Counted from the first letter of the stretch, positions 27,566 through 37,143 are shown. The stretch: DNA of 64,000 nucleotides from Akkermansiaceae bacterium (GCA_905182405.1 CAJJBQ010000002.1:992001-1056000); one strand, 5' to 3'. Translations and numbers: made by a program. The notes: a model not told the origin generated them from the sequence alone.

Positions 27566-28600
27566 TCACTCCTCGCAGAGCTTCTCCAGCTTCTTTTTTA
27601 AAGATCTCACCTCTTCCAGCAGCCTCGGAACGCGACTTAAGGCCGCCATCTTTCGCTGCTCTTTGGCCATTGGCCTCGCAGGCATTCCCATGTAAGCTCC
27701 TGGAGCAGGAAGATTCTTAACCGCTCCGGCACGTCCCGCAAGAACCACTTGGTCGCCGATCTCAATATGACCAGCGACACCAGCCTGAGCAGCAACGGTA
27801 ACGTAGTTACCCAGCTTCGAACTTCCAGCAACGCCACTTTGAGAAACCAAAAGGCAGTGTTTGCCGGTCTCAACGTTGTGAGCGACCTGAACTAAATTAT
27901 CTATCTTGGTTCCCTCACCAATAACCGTCCGGCCGAACCGGGCCCGATCAATGCAAGAATTCGAGCCTATTTCGACATCGTCTTCCAAGACTACGATCCC
28001 GACTTGAGGAACTTTTAGATGCCGTCCTTCAACAAGCTCGAAACCAAATCCATCCGAGCCGACAACGGCACCCGGTTGTAAAATCACCCGATCACCCAGT
28101 TCACAGCGCTCTCTCACTGAAGCATTCATATGGAGAACACAATCCTCACCGATTCGAGCATTGTTTCCAATCACGACGCCCTCTCGAATCACTGTCCGGT
28201 CGCCAATCCTAGCACCCTTGCCAATGATTGCTCCGGCCGAAATCGTGACGCTAGATGCGTCAAAGTCGGCTTCCTCTGCAACAATCGCCCCTTTCGCGAT
28301 TCCAGGAACAACATCATGGGCTTCTTTTTGAAAGTGATCAATAACCGCGGAAAAAGCGGCGGAGGGATTTTCAACCGTTAAAACCAGGCAGTTCGCTGGC
28401 ACTTCCCAATCGCCTTCAGGCACCAACACGGCACCAGCCTTCGTAGCGGGGAGCTGCGGCGCGTAGCGCAGGTTACCTAGAAAGCTAACCTCGGAAGGTC
28501 CAGCTTGGTCTAGTGAATTGATGCCCGAGAAAACCCGATTAGCAACACCCACTTCGTCCAGCCCGATGAGCTGGACAAGCTCAGAAGAAGTCAGAGGCAC
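27566..28600 (-). CDS. lpxD: UDP-3-O-acylglucosamine N-acyltransferase
   Basis: 344 residues from a GTG start. An N-terminal LpxD domain (about 1-100) precedes a left-handed beta-helix of hexapeptide repeats (IGKGARIGDRTVI) with the catalytic region VQVAHNVETGKHC and a C-terminal helix. It adds the second fatty acid in lipid A synthesis, so this organism makes lipopolysaccharide. Association of ompH/skp with lpxD is common; here lpxD has OmpH genes on both sides and no bamA or fabZ nearby. Confidence 0.94.
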   Translation of the reverse strand: MPLTSSELVQLIGLDEVGVANRVFSGINSLDQAGPSEVSFLGNLRYAPQLPATKAGAVLVPEGDWEVPANCLVLTVENPSAAFSAVIDHFQKEAHDVVPGIAKGAIVAEEADFDASSVTISAGAIIGKGARIGDRTVIREGVVIGNNARIGEDCVLHMNASVRERCELGDRVILQPGAVVGSDGFGFELVEGRHLKVPQVGIVVLEDDVEIGSNSCIDRARFGRTVIGEGTKIDNLVQVAHNVETGKHCLLVSQSGVAGSSKLGNYVTVAAQAGVAGHIEIGDQVVLAGRAGAVKNLPAPGAYMGMPARPMAKEQRKMAALSRVPRLLEEVRSLKKKLEKLCEE

Positions 28601-28612
28601 AAAATTAGCGGC

Positions 28613-29179
28613 TTATTTTTCCTCGTTGATCTCCTTCAGCAAGGAATCAGTGAGGTCAGTCATGTCCCGGGCATGAAGCACGAAGGGAATTCCTTGGCTA
28701 CTATTGCCGGATTTATCAAATATATAGTCGTAGTTTCCAGCCTTGGCACGATCCGAAACGACGCGCTGAATTTCGACAAGAATACCACGCATCTGCTTTC
28801 TCATTTTCTCGTTCAGAGAGCCATTCCGCCGCTCCAAGAACTCGGAACGCTCACGCTCTTTGTGAATACCATCCTGTTGAAGATCGTTAGATTCCTGAAA
28901 AAGTTCATTTTGCTTCTTCGCCCCTATGTTGATATCCTTAAGTTGCTCACGAATCTCCTGAATTGTCGTTTCAATCTCCCGAATATCGGCGAGGCGCAGA
29001 TTATTATCCTTCTGGATTCGAGCACGCTCGATATTGATCTCTTTTTGAATCGCGCCGGTGAGATGATATTCATTGAAAAGTCGTTCCATATTGACCGTCG
29101 CGATTTTAAGACGCTGGGCCGAAGCCATCGAACTGAGGGCAAAGAAGCCGGCAAGAAGGAAAAGAAGAGAGGATTTCAT
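28613..29179 (-). CDS. OmpH/Skp family periplasmic chaperone, copy A
   Basis: 188 residues: signal peptide (LLFLLAGFFALSSMASA), IATVNMERLFNEYHLT, a coiled-coil, then DYIFDKSGNSSQG and TDLTDSLLKEIN. It ends 12 bp before the lpxD start and should be co-transcribed. Confidence 0.9.
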   Translation of the reverse strand: MKSSLLFLLAGFFALSSMASAQRLKIATVNMERLFNEYHLTGAIQKEINIERARIQKDNNLRLADIREIETTIQEIREQLKDINIGAKKQNELFQESNDLQQDGIHKERERSEFLERRNGSLNEKMRKQMRGILVEIQRVVSDRAKAGNYDYIFDKSGNSSQGIPFVLHARDMTDLTDSLLKEINEEK

Positions 29180-29241
29180 AAATCTGGGAAGTTGGAGTTA
29201 CTCTGTGATTTTGAAGGGAAGGCGTCAACCTTCCACAAGGG

Positions 29242-29643
29242 TTAAATTCGCGATTCTTTGGTGTCGGAACGCTTCTTATTCAACTCAGCTATGAGCGCGT
29301 TGGTGATATCGATCAAACCCTTACCATAAAGGAGAGGGGCAACCTGGTTGGTGTTGGCCCCTCATTTCTCAACAATAATAGCGAAATTTTCAGCCTCAGT
29401 CTGTACTTCGACAAGTTTGTGAATCTCTTTCAACTGAGCCAGATCTTCATTATTCTCCTTCTGAATCCGAGCCCGTTCCTGATCAATACCAATCTGGATT
29501 TTCACCGTTTTGTAGTTAGGTTCAAAAATCTTTTGTATGTCCACAACTCCCGCCTTGAACTCCACAGACCTCGCGTGAGCCACCAAGGAAGCAGAAAAAA
29601 GAAGCAGCAAGGCAAAAATCAAGTTGGTCAGACGGTGGTTCAT
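29242..29643 (-). pseudogene. OmpH/Skp family gene, decayed (premature TGA and shortened coil)
   Basis: Signal peptide and N-terminal VVDIQKIFEPNYKTVKIQIG are intact, but the coiled-coil is shortened by tens of residues. In-frame TGA (29362-29364) follows ENFAIIVEK, at the Ser of the D-K-S-G motif seen in the paralogues. The same frame then continues with GANTNQVAPLLYGKG and DITNALIAELN to a TAA. It was the first copy of the cluster, divergent from panC. A sulfur or selenium residue is not expected at this position, so decay is the likeliest reading. Confidence 0.75.
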
Positions 29644-29677
29644 CGTAAAACTATGTAAACGTCAGCACGCTTTACCG

Positions 29678-30532
29678 ATGAAACTTCGACACTCCAACGT
29701 CAACTCTGTTCAAGAGACCCTCAAAGAATGTCCCAGCCCTTTAGTCTTGGTGCCGACGATGGGTGCGCTTCATGGGGGCCACCTCGCCCTGATTCGAGCA
29801 GCTCGCGAAATGGTGGGACCTCAAGGCACGGTTGCCGTCTCGATCTTCGTCAACCCGACCCAGTTTGATCGCCCGGAAGATCTCTCGTCCTACCCACAGC
29901 CCCTCGAAGAAGATCTGGCCCTTTGCGAAAAGGAAGGTGTCGACATCGTTTTTGCCCCGGAAATTGGAACACTCTATCAGCCCGACCATTCCGTCCTCGT
30001 AACCGAATCCCTCCTCACCAAACATCTCTGCGGAGCCACCCGACCCGGGCACTTCGATGGCGTCCTAACAATCGTTTTAAAACTCCTGAACATCTTTCAG
30101 CCCAACTTCGCCATCTTCGGCGAAAAAGATTTTCAGCAACTCGCCCTGATTCGTCGCATGGTGCGCGACCTCGATGCCCAAACTGAAATCATCGGCCACC
30201 CCACAGTGCGTGAGGCCGACGGCCTCGCCCTTTCCTCGCGCAATCGCAAGCTCACCCCTATCCATCGCGCCGACGCCCCCCGCATCCGCCGTGCCTTGCT
30301 CGCCGCCCAAAGTATCCACCAGACTGGCGAACAAAAACCTCAGGTTTATCTCGATGCCACCCGCCACCACCTTTCAAAAGACGCACCTGAAGATTTCCGC
30401 ATCGATTACTTACAACTCGTTGACTCCGAATCTCTTCAGCCTCTTGCAAAAGTAACCTCCCGCGCGACCCTCGCCACCGCCTGCTTCTTCGGCCCTGTCC
30501 GCCTCATCGATAACATTCAAATCCGGGATTAA
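29678..30532 (+). CDS. panC: Pantothenate synthetase
   Basis: 284 residues. Joins pantoate and beta-alanine using ATP, in coenzyme A synthesis. Motifs: VPTMGALHGGH (HIGH-like), FVNPTQF, FGEKDFQQL and LALSSRN. The start is the ATG before KLRHSNV; the upstream frame runs into the divergent OmpH relic. No panB is adjacent. Confidence 0.95.
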   Translation: MKLRHSNVNSVQETLKECPSPLVLVPTMGALHGGHLALIRAAREMVGPQGTVAVSIFVNPTQFDRPEDLSSYPQPLEEDLALCEKEGVDIVFAPEIGTLYQPDHSVLVTESLLTKHLCGATRPGHFDGVLTIVLKLLNIFQPNFAIFGEKDFQQLALIRRMVRDLDAQTEIIGHPTVREADGLALSSRNRKLTPIHRADAPRIRRALLAAQSIHQTGEQKPQVYLDATRHHLSKDAPEDFRIDYLQLVDSESLQPLAKVTSRATLATACFFGPVRLIDNIQIRD

Positions 30533-30539
30533 CTCATCA

Positions 30540-30659
30540 TTATTCTCCTCTTTTCATTTCGTTAATTTCCGACATAACCTGTCCAGTAAGATTGCTAACA
30601 TTCAAACCGGAATAGTAATAAGTGTCCATGAGGGAGCTTTCAAAGTAGGTCAAAAACTC
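30540..30659 (-). pseudogene. Possible C-terminal remnant of a fifth OmpH-like gene
   Basis: On the minus strand a frame reads YYYSGLNVSNLTGQVMSEIN and ends in TAA. The end resembles the closing motif of the paralogues (DLTDSLLKEIN, DITNALIAELN). Nothing recognisable precedes it. The match is short, so this is tentative. Confidence 0.35.
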
Positions 30660-31361
30660 ACTTACAAATCGGCGCTAAGCTCTCGCCCCCTCCACAAGGA
30701 CCAATCCTCCGTCTTCTTATCGAGATGAAGATGTCACCTCTGGATACCGGAGTCTGGACCCTAAGCGAACCTCCAGCATGGAATCTTCAGTCGAGTGACA
30801 CCTAATCCATTCACCATCATTTAGCGAGAGATCTTCGATCTACTACATGAAAACCGATCTCTCCAAAACTTAGATTCCGCCTCATCCTAGATTAGCCTCA
30901 TCCATAGAATCCGCGTTCCAAAAACTCCCCCATCTTGGCGCCTTTACCTTAGACTACTCCCCAAAAAAAATCTGAGTCCATTTGCATCCGGTCATCTCCG
31001 CTTCGCTCCGGTTACAAAATCTGCAGATACACTCCCACAACCAAGCCCCCCAGCTTTCGCATCCTCTTTCCCCCGTAATCGTCCCCTCTCACGTTTCCTA
31101 TTTTAAACTCCCTACATTTGAATTTTTCTAGGTTTCACCCATCTAAAATTTAGAGTTCCTCCCCCCGAATTAACAAAAAATCCTACGCCATCATCCGATT
31201 CTCCCACTCCCACGGAGGCCTCACTGTTTGTCTCTGGGTCAGGTCAGTAATGCTCTTTCTCGCCTCTCTGCTCATATTGAGACTTCAAAAATCCTCCTGA
31301 ATTCGCTATTTCACTCTATTATTTCTCCGGTTTCCTTCGTTAAAACTCAACATCAGATCCC
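30660..31361. other. ~700-bp stretch without recognisable genes
   Basis: No frame on either strand shows a start, a coding pattern or a known motif. The plus strand is pyrimidine-rich with several TTTAGAGTT/CTAAA-type tracts near 31130-31160. It must contain the promoter of the vWA gene. It may be the remains of the OmpH copy whose 3' end is at 30540-30659. Confidence 0.45.
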
Positions 31362-32411
31362 ATGAGCAATGTCAGTAATGTCCCTTCAGCCACCGCGAAA
31401 GAAGCTCTTCGCCGGCAACAAAAGGTCTCAACCGTGGTCAGCCTCATCACGGCTCTCCTTATAATCGCCCTTATTGGAATCATTCTGGGCATCATCATGA
31501 TGGTCACCGAGAAGAAGGAAATACCCACAATCGTCAGCTACAATGCGTTTTTGGAAGACGAAGTGGTCGTCGAAAAGCAGAAACTTAGAACGAACGTTTC
31601 CCGTAAACCTTCTTCCCCCAGCTCTGCCATCGCTCGCGTCATTGCCTCCACGACAGCTTCCCCCACCGCCATTCCGGTTCCTGAGATCAACGTCCCCGAA
31701 CCTTCCCTCGACTTCGGTGATGGCGACGACTTCGGTGATGGCTGGGGCGACGGAGACTTTGGCGATGGCGGCGGCTCCGCGACCTTCTTTGGCCAGCAAG
31801 TTCGCGCCGAACGACTTGCCTACGTGATCGACTACTCCTCATCGATGAAAGGAAAGGGCCGGGAAAAGCTCATGCGCGCAGAACTCACCGACTCTCTCTC
31901 AAAAATGATACCAGGAATGAAACTGGGCATGATCTTCTTCGCCGGCCCATCTTGGGAAGCAGGCGGCAGCGTCAAAAAAGGCCAGGTCACCTCAGCCAAA
32001 GGTAAAAAGTTCAAATGGAAGACGACAGGTGGATCCTTCGGCTGGATGCCGGATGGTAAACTTGAAAACGCATCGTGGATCACGGTGACAGATCCCCAAA
32101 TAAAAAACCTCACCAAGATCGTCAAGGAAACCCCCCTTGTTGGCGGCACCGTTTGGAATCACCCCATCAACATGGCCCTCAACATGGACCCTCCCCCACA
32201 GATGATCTACTTCATGACCGATGGCGCAGCCAGAGGCGCCGACGTCTGGTCAAAAGAAGTCGGAGATCGGGCCGCCAAGATGGGCGTGGTAATCAACTGC
32301 GTCGCCATGATGGTTCCTCAGGCGATCAAAGATCTCAAAGACCTCTCCAAACGCACTGGCGGTCAACTCACCATCGTGAAAGAAAACGGCGAACATGAAG
32401 TTGTAAAATAA
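31362..32411 (+). CDS. Membrane-anchored von Willebrand factor A domain protein
   Basis: 349 residues. One membrane segment near residues 25-48 (VSLITALLIIALIGIILG), then a Ser/Pro/Ala-rich linker and an Asp/Gly repeat region (FGDGDDFGDGWGDGDFGDGG, about 118-137) that may bind calcium. The vWA domain has a MIDAS motif D157-Y-S-S-S161, MIFFAG and YFMTDGAARG. Such proteins act in envelope complexes as adhesion or scaffold parts; a specific partner is not apparent. Confidence 0.8.
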   Translation: MSNVSNVPSATAKEALRRQQKVSTVVSLITALLIIALIGIILGIIMMVTEKKEIPTIVSYNAFLEDEVVVEKQKLRTNVSRKPSSPSSAIARVIASTTASPTAIPVPEINVPEPSLDFGDGDDFGDGWGDGDFGDGGGSATFFGQQVRAERLAYVIDYSSSMKGKGREKLMRAELTDSLSKMIPGMKLGMIFFAGPSWEAGGSVKKGQVTSAKGKKFKWKTTGGSFGWMPDGKLENASWITVTDPQIKNLTKIVKETPLVGGTVWNHPINMALNMDPPPQMIYFMTDGAARGADVWSKEVGDRAAKMGVVINCVAMMVPQAIKDLKDLSKRTGGQLTIVKENGEHEVVK

Positions 32412-32412
32412 C

Positions 32413-33039
32413 GTGGAAATTCTCTACCAAGACGAGGACATTGTCGTCGTCGATAAACCCAGCGGGCTTCTCTCAATCCCCGGTCGTGGCCCTGAAAAGA
32501 TCGACTCAGTTTCTCATCGCATCCGACAGATGTTCCCAGACTGCCTCGCGCAGCCCTCCGTCCATCGACTCGATATGGACACCTCGGGACTCCTCGTTCT
32601 TGCTCTCACTGCCGCGTCCCATCGCCACCTTTCGCTCCAGTTTCAGAACCGCGAAACCGACAAGCATTACCTCGCTCTTCTCGACGGCGAGCTAGCAGGC
32701 GAAGAAGGCACTATCACCCTGCCCTTCCGACTCGATGTCGAAAACCGCCCCCATCAAATCTACGATGAGATTCACGGCAAAATCGGCACTACTCACTGGA
32801 AGAAGCTTGGCATCGAAAATGGAAAAACCCGTATCGCCTTCCACCCCATCACCGGCCGCACTCATCAACTCCGGGTCCACTCCGCACACCCAAAAGGACT
32901 CGGCATCCCCATCGTCGATGACCCGCTCTACGGAAATGGCGACCTCCCCGGAAAAATGAAACTCCACGCCTGTGAACTCACGTTCACTCATCCCACCACC
33001 GGGGAAAAGATGACCTTCACCGCACCAGTCCCTTTTTAA
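32413..33039 (+). CDS. RluA-family RNA pseudouridine synthase
   Basis: 208 residues from a GTG one base after the vWA stop. Motifs: IVVVDKPSGLLS, catalytic Asp54 in HRLDMDTSGLL, and GRTHQLRVH. No S4 domain, so it is a short RluA-type enzyme like RluA, which modifies 23S rRNA and tRNA. The exact target is unknown. Likely co-transcribed with the vWA gene. Confidence 0.88.
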   Translation: MEILYQDEDIVVVDKPSGLLSIPGRGPEKIDSVSHRIRQMFPDCLAQPSVHRLDMDTSGLLVLALTAASHRHLSLQFQNRETDKHYLALLDGELAGEEGTITLPFRLDVENRPHQIYDEIHGKIGTTHWKKLGIENGKTRIAFHPITGRTHQLRVHSAHPKGLGIPIVDDPLYGNGDLPGKMKLHACELTFTHPTTGEKMTFTAPVPF

Positions 33040-33095
33040 TAAAATTTGCTTCCCCCTAAAGCTCTGAGGATCACCATCTCATTTAGACCTCAGCA

Positions 33096-34457
33096 ATGAA
33101 GCCACTTTTCATTTCCATCTTCTTTCTTCTACTCGCAGTGAGTTCATCTCAAGCGGCCAAGAAACCAAACATTCTCTTCATCCTAACCGATGACCAGGCC
33201 CTGGAGACAATCTCCGCTCTCGGAAACAACGGAATCAACACTCCAAATATCGATAGCCTGGTGAGGGCAGGCGTCACCTTCACCAACGCTTCCAACATGG
33301 GCTCTTGGGTCGATGACGTGAGCTTCGCGAGCCGCACCATGATGTTTACCGGCAAGTTCCTCTGGCCCGCTTCGAAGTTGAAAGGCAACGAAGACCCACC
33401 TCTGATTCGGGCCTTCAAGGATGGAGGCTACGAAACTTATGGCACAGGAGCCTGGCACGTGGGCACAAAAGACGGAATGGACTCTGCTTTCGACCACATT
33501 CTCAACAAGCGCCCGGTTCCACTTTCTCTCGAAGAAACAGAGACTCCTTTCACCGCGTGGAATCATGACCAAGGAGCTAACTGGGAAAACGGAACGCATC
33601 TCACGAACCTCACCGGAGAGAGCGCCATTTCGCTCCTCAAAAAAGCCACTTCGCAAGAGAAACCCTTCTTCCTCTATGTCGGATTCAACGCCCCCGCACT
33701 TCCCTGGCAATACGAACAAAAAGAACTTAAAAGTATCAAGTCAGAGCAGCTAAGTCTCCCTCCCAACATCAAAAACAGACACTTCTATTTTAGCCTCAAG
33801 TCGCCCAAGAAAATCAGCCCTAAATTCGCCAGTAATCGGTATCGAGACTACTACCTCGTCATCGAGCGTCTCGACCGCCACCTCGGCCGTATCCTCAGCG
33901 CACTCAAGCAGTCGGGATCCTATAAGAACACTATCATCGCTTTCCTTTCCGACAATGGAATCAACAATGGAGAAAATGGTATCATAGGCTGCCAGAATCT
34001 CTACGAAAAAAGCCTTAAGGCACCATTAATTCTTGCCGGCCCCCACATCCCCAAAAACAAATTCATCGATACCTCCGTCTACCTTCAAGACGTACTGCCA
34101 ACCCTCATGCAGCTTGCCCAAATCCCCAAGCCAAAGCTCTGCCAATTCCGAAGCTTCGTGCCGCAAATGAATGGAAAAGAAACCGGCCCCTGGGAGGATA
34201 TCCTCGGTGCCTACTGCAACGATATGCGTTCCATCAAAGTAGAGGACCACAAGCTCGTCCTCTATCGCCGGAAAACCGAACGGCATATGAAACTCTACGA
34301 TCTCATCAAAGATCCTTTCGAAATGAACGACCTCTCGCAGAGAAAATCATCTTCTAACATCATAGAAAAATGCCTCGATAGGCTCCAGCGCTGGGAAGCC
34401 TCCTCCGGAGGCATGCTTAATATTAGAAGCTATTTTACCCAGCCCGACGTCCGCTAA
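33096..34457 (+). CDS. Secreted sulfatase-family protein with non-canonical active site
   Basis: 453 residues with a signal peptide (FISIFFLLLAVSSSQA). The fold is clear from PNILFILTDDQ, TPNIDSLVRAGVTF, IAFLSDNG and KLYDLIKDPFEM. The formylglycine position reads S76-F-A-S-R80 rather than C/S-x-P-S-R: Ser replaces Cys and Ala replaces Pro. It could be a Ser-type enzyme needing an anSME-type maturase, or a catalytically dead homologue. No maturase is nearby. Confidence 0.85.
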   Translation: MKPLFISIFFLLLAVSSSQAAKKPNILFILTDDQALETISALGNNGINTPNIDSLVRAGVTFTNASNMGSWVDDVSFASRTMMFTGKFLWPASKLKGNEDPPLIRAFKDGGYETYGTGAWHVGTKDGMDSAFDHILNKRPVPLSLEETETPFTAWNHDQGANWENGTHLTNLTGESAISLLKKATSQEKPFFLYVGFNAPALPWQYEQKELKSIKSEQLSLPPNIKNRHFYFSLKSPKKISPKFASNRYRDYYLVIERLDRHLGRILSALKQSGSYKNTIIAFLSDNGINNGENGIIGCQNLYEKSLKAPLILAGPHIPKNKFIDTSVYLQDVLPTLMQLAQIPKPKLCQFRSFVPQMNGKETGPWEDILGAYCNDMRSIKVEDHKLVLYRRKTERHMKLYDLIKDPFEMNDLSQRKSSSNIIEKCLDRLQRWEASSGGMLNIRSYFTQPDVR

Positions 34458-34476
34458 TCCTCTTCCTCAAACGAGG

Positions 34477-34884
34477 AGCTTCCAGCTCCACCCACGCCTC
34501 GAAAAAGGCTCTCATCCTCTCTGTCTCGTCAGCGGTTGCCATCTTCAACTCAAAGACAACGCCTCCTTTCCCTGGCTACTCATCATTCCTGAAGTTGAGG
34601 AGGGCATTGAAGACCTCCACCAACTCTCCCCCGAGCGATACGCCGAGATCGTATTTGTCATCCGGGCAGCCTCTAACTTCGTCGACGACCATTTCCAGCC
34701 TGAGAAACTCAATGTCGCCTGCATCGGAAACATCGTCCGTCAAATGCATATTCACATCGTCGGCCGCTCCGGGTCCGATTCCGCTTAGCCGGCTCCCGTC
34801 TGGGGATTCGAGGGGAAAACAGCATCCTCCCTGGATCAAATCAAAGAAATCCGCACCGTAGCTCACAAATCCCTCGGAACATAG
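34477..34884 (+). pseudogene. HIT-family hydrolase gene, broken (no start codon, Trp to amber)
   Basis: One frame reads FQLHPRLEKG, LKDNASFPWLLIIPEVEEG, LHQLSPERYAEIV and the histidine block QMHIHIVGRSGSDSA, as in HIT nucleotide hydrolases. TAG at 34786-34788 then stands where the family has Trp (A-W-P-x-P-V-W), and the frame resumes PAPVWGFEGKTA up to a TAG at 34882. No ATG, GTG or TTG is placed to start it. Single-base decay is the simplest explanation. Confidence 0.75.
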
Positions 34885-35086
34885 AGGAAGCTCCATTTTT
34901 TGAATTCTTATCCAATTTACACCAAGTAGTGTTTCAAAAGAGATGAATGCCGAAGTAATTTTCTTGAAGGAGCAAGGCGGAACGAAGGCGTGGTGTGGGT
35001 GAAATGCCCATGACGCGCCAGGCTCTTGATTCCAACGCGCATCGCTATTTCCTAACTATTTAAAAACATCATTTCTCTCTTTTGAA

Positions 35087-35374
35087 ATGCGGAGTGGTAT
35101 TAGAAGTCTTGTCGTGATGATTTTCTCTAGGGTCTCAAACTGGTTCCGCCGCCTCGGCACCACTGAAGTCTATATTTTCGATGGCACTTCCGTGACCGCC
35201 GCCAAAGGAAATCCCAAACCGAAACTCATCGGAGAACTCCGCGGGATTCTTCAGCGAACAGGCTCCGGCACCAGCGAAATCCATCTCAACGGCAACCAAA
35301 AAATTCAATTCTACGGCGACATCAATCCCCGCGCCCACCAATCGATCCGGAACGTCTTCATTAACAAGCTCTGA
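35087..35374 (+). CDS. DUF3634-like small protein
   Basis: 95 residues. After a short hydrophobic/basic start it follows the DUF3634 pattern: a short strand with G (EVYIFDGTSVTAAKG), a middle LRGIL and the C-terminal QSIRNVF. The family is small and of unknown function. An alternative start is ATG 11. No clear partner in the neighbourhood. Confidence 0.55.
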   Translation: MRSGIRSLVVMIFSRVSNWFRRLGTTEVYIFDGTSVTAAKGNPKPKLIGELRGILQRTGSGTSEIHLNGNQKIQFYGDINPRAHQSIRNVFINKL

Positions 35375-35628
35375 AAGTTTTCAATCCATCCGCGCACCAG
35401 ACAGAGTGCTTCTTATGAGGTCATCATTCGGGGACTGTATGAAATGGGAGCCTCAGCAGGCTACCCCTTCCAATTAAGTGCGCAGCCACTCCCACTTCCG
35501 GCCTTGAACACGACAGGGACGGCTCACACCACGCCCACCACCACTTCCAAGCTCTTACTGGGTACTGCCCACTGTAAACTCAGAAAACCCTTTGCCTTCG
35601 CCCCACTTTACGTGATTCTCCCCGGGTC

Positions 35629-37143
35629 ATGGCCAAGCCCAAAAACGCAATCTCCCCTACCCGCTCCGAGAACTTTCCCGAGTGGTATCAGCAAGTCGTC
35701 CGCAATGCCGACCTTGCCGAGAATTCCGAGACCCGTGGATGCATGGTCATCAAGCCATGGGGCTTCGCGATTTGGGAAGCAATCCAGCGCGACCTCGATG
35801 ATCGCTTCAAGGCTACTGGCCACGAGAATGCCTACTTCCCTCTTCTCATCCCCCTTTCTTATCTAGAAAAAGAAGCCGAGCACGCCGAAGGATTTGCCAC
35901 CGAATGCGCCGTTGTTACTCATCACCGCCTTGAGACCATAAAAGACGAGAACGGAAAAACCAAGATGATCCCGAAGGGTAAGCTCGCCGAGCCCTACGTC
36001 ATCCGCCCCACTTCCGAGACCATCATCGGTGCCGCTTTCTCCCGCTGGGTCGAGTCCTACCGCGACCTCCCCCTCCTCATCAATCAGTGGGCCAATGTCA
36101 TGCGCTGGGAAATGCGGCCCCGCCTTTTCCTTCGCACTGCCGAATTCCTCTGGCAAGAAGGTCACACCGCTCACGAAACAAAAGAAGAAGCAGTCGTCGA
36201 AACTAAGATGATTCACCAGCTTTACTCCGATACCCTCCGCGACCTCCTCGCGATCCCCGTCGTCATGGGTGAAAAGACGGAAGCCGAACGCTTCCCCGGA
36301 GCCGAAATGACCTTCACCATCGAAGCCATGGTGCAGGACAAAAAGGCGATCCAAGCCGGAACCTCCCACTACCTCGGACAAAAATTTGCCAAGGCGCAGG
36401 ACATCAGCTTCGTCGATCGCGATAACAAAGAGCAGCACGTCCACACCACCTCATGGGGCGTCTCAACCCGTCTCGTGGGAACTCTGATCATGGCGCACTC
36501 CGACGACGATGGTCTCGTCCTCCCACCCCGGGTGGCCCCTCAACAAATCATCATTGTTCCCGTCACGCCGAAACCCGAATCCTACGACGCCATCATTGAC
36601 GCCTGCCAGTCCCTCGCAACCCGCCTCCGCGAGCAATCATATGGCGGCGAACACCTCCGCGTGAAAGTCGATGACCGCGACCTCGGTGGAGGCATCAAGA
36701 AGTGGGAGTGGGTCAAAAAAGGCGTCCCTCTCCGCGTCGAAATCGGACCGCGCGACTTGGAAGAACGCAAAGTTTGCCTCCAACGTCGTGATCAAGCGCC
36801 CAATCAGAAATCATTCCTCGATAAGGAAGACTTCCTTCGTGACGTCGTCGACACGCTCGACGAAGTGCATCAATCGCTCCTCGAAAAAGCAAGGACTCTA
36901 CGCGACCAAAATATCGCCGAATCAGCCGACCTCGCCGCTTTCGAAAGCCACTGGTCCACCGAGGATCCCGGCTGGCTCCTCACCCCTTGGGCAGGAACAC
37001 GCGAAGAAGAGGAAGAGCTTTCCAAAAAGCACAAAATTACCGTCCGATGCCTCCCTCTCGACAAACAGGAAGAAGCGGAAGTCCCCTGTGTCCTCACCGG
37101 GAAGCCCACCAAAGCCCGCGCGCTCTGGGGTCGTAGTTACTAA
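35629..37143 (+). CDS. proS: Prolyl-tRNA synthetase, archaeal/eukaryotic-like type
   Basis: 504 residues. Class II synthetase with motif 2 in FLRTAEFLWQEGHTAH and motif 3 near the LVGTLIMAHSDDDGLVLPPRVAP region. It lacks the ~180-residue editing insertion of the classical bacterial enzyme and ends with a C-terminal domain finishing in Tyr (ALWGRSY), as in the ProS type 3 group. About 250 bp upstream is empty. Charges tRNA-Pro. Confidence 0.93.
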   Translation: MAKPKNAISPTRSENFPEWYQQVVRNADLAENSETRGCMVIKPWGFAIWEAIQRDLDDRFKATGHENAYFPLLIPLSYLEKEAEHAEGFATECAVVTHHRLETIKDENGKTKMIPKGKLAEPYVIRPTSETIIGAAFSRWVESYRDLPLLINQWANVMRWEMRPRLFLRTAEFLWQEGHTAHETKEEAVVETKMIHQLYSDTLRDLLAIPVVMGEKTEAERFPGAEMTFTIEAMVQDKKAIQAGTSHYLGQKFAKAQDISFVDRDNKEQHVHTTSWGVSTRLVGTLIMAHSDDDGLVLPPRVAPQQIIIVPVTPKPESYDAIIDACQSLATRLREQSYGGEHLRVKVDDRDLGGGIKKWEWVKKGVPLRVEIGPRDLEERKVCLQRRDQAPNQKSFLDKEDFLRDVVDTLDEVHQSLLEKARTLRDQNIAESADLAAFESHWSTEDPGWLLTPWAGTREEEEELSKKHKITVRCLPLDKQEEAEVPCVLTGKPTKARALWGRSY

